From Candidatus Marithrix sp. (GTDB lineage: Bacteria; Pseudomonadota; Gammaproteobacteria; Beggiatoales; Beggiatoaceae), in NCBI GenBank assembly GCA_016744775.1, contig JADGDS010000005.1, forward strand, positions 169,719-233,718: a stretch of 64,000 nucleotides of DNA. Reading direction: 5' to 3'. Shown here piece by piece: positions 59,897-64,000 of this stretch. Within the stretch, counting starts at the first letter, position 1. Each line of letters begins with the position of its first letter. The position numbers and the translations under genes were made by a program. The notes beneath the pieces are model-generated. The model saw only the letters and a program-made list of their open reading frames with translations. It made no database searches and had not been told where the DNA came from.

Positions 59897-60222
59897 ATAA
59901 TACAATGAATTACAAAGGTTATACAGCCAGCATTGAATATAGTGCCGAAGATCAATGCTTTGTTGGACATCTAACTGGCATTAGTGATATTATTGGCTTT
60001 CACGGCGAATCTATTAATGAATTGCGCCAGAGTTTTGAAGAGGCTGTGAACGATTACCTAAAAACTTGTGACAAATTGAATAAAGCACCTCAACAACCTT
60101 ATTCAGGAAATCTAATCTTGCAGATACCGCCCCAAACTCACGCTGCCATCGAAAACGCAGCTAAAATTAGTGGCAAGAGTATCAATCAGTGGGCGGCTGA
60201 AACATTGAGTCAAGCAACTTAA
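59893..60222 (+). CDS. hicB: HicB-family antitoxin
   Basis: A 109-residue antitoxin: the degenerate RNase-H-like fold (MNYKGYTASIEYSAEDQCFVGH, then GISDIIGFHGESINELRQSF) and a C-terminal ribbon-helix-helix/arc-like segment (PPQTHAAIENAAKISGKSIN). In a normal module it neutralises HicA and represses the operon. Here the toxin gene is a stub, so it is an orphan antitoxin. A small unknown gene follows at 60229. Confidence 0.85.
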   Translation: MNNTMNYKGYTASIEYSAEDQCFVGHLTGISDIIGFHGESINELRQSFEEAVNDYLKTCDKLNKAPQQPYSGNLILQIPPQTHAAIENAAKISGKSINQWAAETLSQAT

Positions 60223-60228
60223 AAATTT

Positions 60229-60477
60229 ATGCCAACAATTGATAATTTATTACAAAGTTCCACGTTCAAAGAACAATACGCTCTAGTTTACACGCCAAGT
60301 CGTAAACGAAAGCGTTTTCCTGCCAATTGCGTTTTTGCACAAGCTGACAAAGAAGGCGCGTTGGCAAATACTGACAGTCAACAGCATTTATATCCAGCAT
60401 TAATTTCTGGACCCTCTAAATCTTCTGAAGGATATATGTTATATTATTTAATTCAGTGGCTTGATACTGAAAATTAA
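60229..60477 (+). CDS. Small hypothetical protein
   Basis: An 82-residue protein, MPTIDNLLQSSTFKEQYALV at the start, basic in the first half (RKRKRF), with a single Cys. It lies 6 bp after hicB and may be co-transcribed. Its last 30 bases recur at 60579-60608, so the 3' end took part in the local duplications. No family recognised. Confidence 0.5.
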   Translation: MPTIDNLLQSSTFKEQYALVYTPSRKRKRFPANCVFAQADKEGALANTDSQQHLYPALISGPSKSSEGYMLYYLIQWLDTEN

Positions 60478-60481
60478 ATTT

Positions 60482-60548
60482 TGCTGAATATCGGACTTAA
60501 TAGCCGCCGGGTGTCAGACCTGACAGGTTTTTAAAACCTGTCAGGTCT
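60482..60548. repeat. Copy of argJ tail plus ACCTGACAGG hairpin
   Basis: TGCTGAATATCGGACTTAAT and the following bases repeat the last argJ codons, stop and adjoining hairpin (59148-59215) almost exactly. It is one of three copies in 2.7 kb. The 193-bp gap 60478-60670 holds only this and the copy at 60579. Confidence 0.85.
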
Positions 60549-60578
60549 AGAATATTTTAATTTATTTCCGGACAAGTT

Positions 60579-60608
60579 TGTTATATTATTTAATTCAGTG
60601 GCTTGATA
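60579..60608 (+). repeat. 30-bp direct repeat of the preceding small gene's 3' end
   Basis: TGTTATATTATTTAATTCAG and the following bases repeat 60437-60466 exactly, with divergent sequence around. Confidence 0.8.
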
Positions 60609-60670
60609 TTGATAAATAAATACTCTTGCGATAGCAATTAATATGAGCTAAGCTTTATATTTTAAAACTT

Positions 60671-61291
60671 CTATGTGCAATGTGATATTATTTTATTGAA
60701 CAAAATATGTAGTGGAAATAAATCTCCTATATAACCAGCAATATTTGCATTTATCCATTCGTCTTTTTCTATATTTGACCATTTTAATTCATATCCTGCA
60801 TTAAGACTTATCAGTTCAAAAAAGATACGTTGAGTTCGCCCATTGCCTTCACGAAAAGGATGAATAACATTTAGTTCACAATAATAATCTGCAATTTTTT
60901 CAACAAATACTGATAATGGTAGATTTTTTAAATAATTTTCTTTAGCCAGTTTCTGTAATAATTTATTACTTTCTTTTTCAATATAATTCGTTGAACAAAA
61001 TCTTGTATTTCCCTTGCTGATATCTACAGATCGTAATTGTCCAGCCCACGGGTAAATATCCTGAAATAAATAACAATGAATAGATTGTAATGCAGCTAGA
61101 TCAAAACTTGAAAAATTTGGTTCAAACAAGGCTACTCTTAATTCAGTCAAGACTTTTTCAACATTAGCTAATTCATCAGCATCACGGATTTCTAATTTAT
61201 TAATTAAAATATTAGTGCCTGAATAGCAAGCTGGGTCTTGTTCTGTACCATATTTATTCCGCTGCGCTCCATTACTTCGTTTATTTCGCAT
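60671..61291 (-). CDS. fic: Fic-family AMP-transferase toxin
   Basis: A 206-residue single-domain Fic protein with HPFREGNGRTQR, the intact catalytic motif, and PWAGQLRSVDISKGNTRF in the flap region. Together with the small gene overlapping its start it forms a class I Fic toxin-antitoxin pair like E. coli Fic/YhfG and VbhT/VbhA. Fic toxins of this type AMPylate targets such as gyrase and topoisomerase IV. Confidence 0.88.
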   Translation of the reverse strand: MRNKRSNGAQRNKYGTEQDPACYSGTNILINKLEIRDADELANVEKVLTELRVALFEPNFSSFDLAALQSIHCYLFQDIYPWAGQLRSVDISKGNTRFCSTNYIEKESNKLLQKLAKENYLKNLPLSVFVEKIADYYCELNVIHPFREGNGRTQRIFFELISLNAGYELKWSNIEKDEWINANIAGYIGDLFPLHILFNKIISHCT

Positions 61292-61460
61292 AGTTAGATT
61301 TAATTTTATCTATTTGTTGTTGAATTTCGTGTGGAGTAAGTTTGTCTAAATAACTATCCTTATTTGGTATAGAAACAAAGCCTTCTAAACGTAAACTGGC
61401 TTGATAATTACAATTACGAATTGCACGAAAACGAGCACGTTGTTGTTTTGTTAGTAACAT
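61281..61460 (-). CDS. yhfG: YhfG/VbhA-like Fic antitoxin
   Basis: A 59-residue protein, MLLTKQQRARFRAIRNCNYQ then ASLRLEGFVSIP, with the inhibitory motif S-LRL-E-G, an exact [S/T]xxxE[G/N]. In VbhA this helix puts its Glu into the Fic ATP pocket and blocks AMPylation. Its stop overlaps the fic start by 11 bp (ATGCGAAATAA), implying coupled translation with the antitoxin first. It is easily missed because of its length. Inhibitor and toxin are both intact. Confidence 0.85.
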   Translation of the reverse strand: MLLTKQQRARFRAIRNCNYQASLRLEGFVSIPNKDSYLDKLTPHEIQQQIDKIKSNYAK

Positions 61461-61583
61461 AAAATATTCTCTATTTGATTAAATAAGTATTTACAATCAA
61501 AGCATTATACAATAATTAGGTTTTGGTGTATTCGTTATGTATCACAATTCTAAACTGAATACAGAATATGAAGTATCAAAAAC
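61461..61583. other. Intergenic stretch without a recognisable gene
   Basis: AT-rich spacer upstream of yhfG. The divergent side leads into the secA fragment. It should hold the yhfG-fic promoter, but no clear boxes are visible. Confidence 0.4.
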
Positions 61584-61725
61584 ATGGTACTAATAATGAA
61601 TTTGGCTTTGATTATCTTCGTGATAATATGGCTTTTAGTATTGATGAAGCTCATACTCAGCTTATTATTTCAGGATAAACTAATGATAATTCTTAATTAT
61701 ATCAAAATAGTTAATGTAATTATTC
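61584..61725 (+). pseudogene. Decayed secA fragment
   Basis: This matches secA 55785-55984 with substitutions and a 63-bp deletion bounded in secA by the direct repeat ATTGATGA (55836 and 55899). Recognisable words: AATGAATTTGGCTTTGATTA and GATGAAGCTC. Stops (GGATAAACT, TCTTAATTA) have accumulated in frame. Confidence 0.85.
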
Positions 61726-61726
61726 T

Positions 61727-61846
61727 ATGAATAAAACAGATATAAAAATTACTGTTTTATTAGGGCGCGGTGAATGTCAAGATACTGTTTATACATCTTA
61801 TTTGTCTTATTATTATGTGAATATTAATGCTGAATATCGGACTTAA
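61727..61846 (+). pseudogene. argJ 3'-end fragment
   Basis: Thirty-nine open codons, MNKTDIKITVLLGRGE to INAEYRT, matching argJ from 59047 to its stop with a few changes (Y to C, D to Y twice, K to N). It joins the secA fragment directly, although the two sequences are about 3 kb apart in the real genes. Not expected to be functional. Confidence 0.85.
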
Positions 61847-61858
61847 TAGCCCGGTGTC

Positions 61859-61891
61859 AGACCTGACAGGTTTTTAAAACCTGTCAGGTCT
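61859..61891. repeat. AGACCTGACAGG-family hairpin (third argJ-tail copy)
   Basis: The same hairpin as at 59183 and 60516, following the argJ fragment as it follows argJ. It is 20 bp from the gspE stop, convergent, and may end that transcript. Confidence 0.85.
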
Positions 61892-61911
61892 AAAACTTGA
61901 TAATTGTATTA

Positions 61912-63573
61912 TTAAATTCCCACAACTCGCCAGATTTCATCTAAGCTAGTTACACCATCACGCAGATGACGTTTTGCCTCTTGTGCCAAGCTAATATAAC
62001 CATTGTCTTCAGCATATTGCTTGATCTTATATGTTGCCGCTTTATTCGCAATCAGTTCTTGTAACTGATTGTCAATATATAAAAATTCCATTAATGCTAT
62101 ACGACCTTTATAGCCATATTGAAAACATTTTTCACAACCAACTGCTGAGTATAAAATAATATCTTCTGTTTTAGGTAGATTTAACAGTTGACGTTCTTCA
62201 TCATTCGGAGAATAAGCTTGTTTACAAGCTGGACAAAGTTTACGTACTAAACGTTGCCCCACAATTCCTACCATATTTTCTGCAATCACATCAGCTACCA
62301 CACCAAGATCTAATAAACGTGGAATCGCACTAATAGCAGAATTTGTATGTAAAGTTGAATAGACTTTATGTCCAGTCATAGAAGTCCAAAATGCCATTTC
62401 AGCCGTCGCTTTATCACGGATTTCTCCAAGTAGAATAATATCTGGATCCTGACGTAAGATTGATCTTAGTCCATTTGCAAAATCTAGTTTTACCGCCTCA
62501 TTTATAGCCGTTTGTCGTACTATTCCTAAAATATATTCTACCGGATCTTCCAGCGTCATAATACTAACTTGTTCAGTATTCAAATATTGAAGCAGAGAAT
62601 ATAAGCTGGTAGTTTTACCGCTGCCCGTGGGTCCGGTAATTAATATTATCCCTTGCGGGTTAAACACCATGCGTTTTAAAGTTATGAAATTTGGCTCTAA
62701 TAATTCTAATTCTTCTATCGTAATAATTGCCTTATTATGATCTAATATGCGTAATACAATATTTTCCCCATTAATCGTTGGATGTACAGAAACTCTGAAA
62801 TCAATGGTTTTTCCGGCGAAATTTAAAGAAAATCTTCCATCTTGTGGTATCCGCGTTTCGGCAATATTTAAACTTGCCATTACTTTTATACGTATTACTA
62901 TGGCAGACCAATATTTATTATGCAAACTACGAATTTGTTGCAATACTCCATCAATACGATAACGTACTCGTAAAAAACCTTGTTCAGGCTCAAGATGAAT
63001 ATCTGATGCCCCATGTTTAACCGCGTTAAAAAGTAAAGCATCTACCAAACGCACCAATGGTTGCTGATAATCATTATTTTTAAATTCTAATGTATCAGTT
63101 TCAATTTCATGCAAAATTCCATCTATGGATAATTCAAAACCATAACTATGATCAATCGCAGAACTAATATCGGCTTGATTGGCTAAAACAGGTTCAATTT
63201 TGATTGAAGCACCCAATAAAATCTTCAATTTATCAAGAACTAAGATATTAAAAATATCAGCCATTGCAACTGATAAAGTATTATTATCCTGATCAAAATT
63301 AAGAGGTAAAATTTTATAACGAGTGGCAAAAGTTTTAGGAATTAAGCTAATAGCATCATTATCGGCTATCAGATTAGATAAATCGGTATTTTTTAACCCT
63401 AAAGTTTGATTAATTATATCCTGTATAACCGCTTCTGATACAAAGCCTAATTTAACTAGAATTGATTCTAATTTTTCAGGCTGTTTTTTTTGTTCGATTA
63501 AGGCGATTTCTAATTGATCTTGGCTAAGAATCTGTTCTTTTAGTAGGGTTTCTCCAATATTATTAATAATCAT
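61912..63573 (-). CDS. gspE: GspE/PilB-type secretion ATPase
   Basis: A 553-residue hexameric ATPase powering a type II secretion or type IV pilus machine. An N-terminal MshEN-like domain (about 1-140) is followed by ILITGPTGSGKTTSLYSLLQ (Walker A), the Asp box ILRQDPDIILLGEIRDKATA and the zinc CPACK/CEKCF Cys quartet. C-terminal DGVTSLDEIWRVVG resembles GspE rather than PilB. No other secretion genes are in the window. The upstream neighbour is beyond the repeat cluster. Confidence 0.9.
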   Translation of the reverse strand: MIINNIGETLLKEQILSQDQLEIALIEQKKQPEKLESILVKLGFVSEAVIQDIINQTLGLKNTDLSNLIADNDAISLIPKTFATRYKILPLNFDQDNNTLSVAMADIFNILVLDKLKILLGASIKIEPVLANQADISSAIDHSYGFELSIDGILHEIETDTLEFKNNDYQQPLVRLVDALLFNAVKHGASDIHLEPEQGFLRVRYRIDGVLQQIRSLHNKYWSAIVIRIKVMASLNIAETRIPQDGRFSLNFAGKTIDFRVSVHPTINGENIVLRILDHNKAIITIEELELLEPNFITLKRMVFNPQGIILITGPTGSGKTTSLYSLLQYLNTEQVSIMTLEDPVEYILGIVRQTAINEAVKLDFANGLRSILRQDPDIILLGEIRDKATAEMAFWTSMTGHKVYSTLHTNSAISAIPRLLDLGVVADVIAENMVGIVGQRLVRKLCPACKQAYSPNDEERQLLNLPKTEDIILYSAVGCEKCFQYGYKGRIALMEFLYIDNQLQELIANKAATYKIKQYAEDNGYISLAQEAKRHLRDGVTSLDEIWRVVGI

Positions 63574-63659
63574 TGTTATTTATACTCTATATAAAGTAAA
63601 ATAATGCCTATGATTTCTTTTAAAAATTTCATTTTAAGCTCCGTATTTCACAGAATAAA

Positions 63660-63714
63660 AACTACAGGGATTGTATTTAAGCAAGGATAAAAAATATATC
63701 GATATAATCCCTGT
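63660..63714. repeat. Degenerate CTACAGGGATTG-family element
   Basis: AACTACAGGGATTGTATTTA shares its first 14 bases with the arm at 5406; AATCCCTGT closes the hairpin at 63706. A decayed second copy of that element. Confidence 0.65.
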
Positions 63715-63722
63715 TTATAAAT

Positions 63723-63804
63723 TGGAGTTCAAAGCGAAGCTTTGTAAAAGCGAAGCTTTGTAAAAGCGAAGCTTTGTAAAAGCGAAGCTTCGCTTTGAAC
63801 TCCA
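63723..63804. repeat. Tandem REP-like array, 16-bp period
   Basis: TGGAGTTCAAAGCGAAGCTT opens the array, AAAAGCGAAGCTTTGT repeats three times, and an inverted unit ends GCTTTGAACTCCA. The whole is bounded by GGAGTT heads facing inward, so a standard inverted pair seems to have expanded inside. Stretch 63574-63949 holds no gene otherwise. Confidence 0.9.
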
Positions 63805-63949
63805 AAAGAATACCCCTTTTTAAAGTGAAAAGAGTAAAACTATGAAAAATTATAAAAGAACGAAACATATTAACCCACCTAAACTTGAAATAAAAAATTA
63901 AACCCAAAAAATAACAACCAAATTCTCATATATAAATATACTAAAAAAA

Positions 63950-64000
63950 ATGCCAATATTCCAAGTAACCAAACAAGCAGCTGTCCAAATTTTACAAGCC
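63950..64000 (+). CDS. Possible gene start, truncated by window edge
   Basis: ATG opens MPIFQVTKQAAVQILQA and stays open to the end. The MxxFxVTxxAAxxI pattern is reminiscent of HesB/IscA-type proteins, but 17 residues cannot decide. No clear ribosome-binding site. Confidence 0.35.
   Translation, partial: MPIFQVTKQAAVQILQA

Noticed and set aside
63841..63903. Nineteen-codon frame starting MKNYKRTKHINPPK
   Set aside because: No ribosome-binding site, low-complexity AT-rich context, no conserved pattern.

Overview
The window is AT-rich gammaproteobacterial chromosome. The dcw/lpxC/secA order, fabA-fabB, a BamC-like lipoprotein beside dapA, SurE, PdxB and LPS heptose genes place it in the Gammaproteobacteria. 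Caspase-like proteins (one fused to a formylglycine-generating-enzyme, FGE, fold), many dispersed palindromes, a class I lysyl-tRNA synthetase and glycolate-salvage genes suggest a Beggiatoaceae/Thiotrichales-type sulfur oxidiser. That family-level placement is inference from gene content and was not tested.

Layout. 1-7.1 kb: the 3' part of a large PKD/caspase-like protein, then two glnK-amtB ammonium modules on the minus strand flanking a type-2 glycerate kinase. 7.2-11.4 kb: ABC exporter, small methyltransferase, parE. 11.4-16.8 kb: a repeat-rich zone with an OmpA-like protein, a REP-associated transposase broken by an in-frame stop, a caspase-FGE lipoprotein whose GC-rich 3' end looks like the variable region of a diversity-generating retroelement (DGR) cut off by a stop codon, a Fic protein and surE. 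16.9-24.6 kb: rhodanese, 5-formyl-THF cyclo-ligase, glcF, a foreign-looking nhaC between fragments of proB, intact proB, a NadS-like regulator, pdxB, a nuclease-like protein and tRNA-Ser(UGA). 24.7-36.8 kb: Sel1 lipoprotein, aroE, fabA-fabB, glyA-ribD-ribE, a hybrid histidine kinase and envelope proteins of unknown role. 36.9-44.8 kb: class I LysRS, a membrane Ser/Thr kinase overlapping an M23 peptidase, a CBS protein, dapA and two BamC-type lipoproteins, and a DUF3108 protein. 44.8-59.2 kb: a long plus-strand envelope and division block, hldE-hldD-murG-murC-ddl-ftsA-ftsZ-lpxC, then dciA (minus), an M23 peptidase, secA and argJ. murB and ftsQ are absent from it. 59.2-61.9 kb: an accretion zone with hicB and a hicA stub, a Fic/YhfG pair, three copies of the argJ tail and a decayed secA piece. 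61.9-63.6 kb: a GspE/PilB ATPase; then a tandem REP cluster and the possible start of another gene.

How the genes work together. The core genes cover peptidoglycan precursors, division, LPS, protein export, unsaturated fatty acids, flavin and PLP cofactors, and ammonium uptake with PII control. GlcF, glycerate kinase and SHMT fit glycolate salvage in an autotroph. The accessory part is dominated by palindromic repeats, toxin-antitoxin remnants and duplication scars. The two observations most worth following are the DGR-like variable region behind a stop codon (12641-12829) and the proB scars around nhaC (19424-20953).
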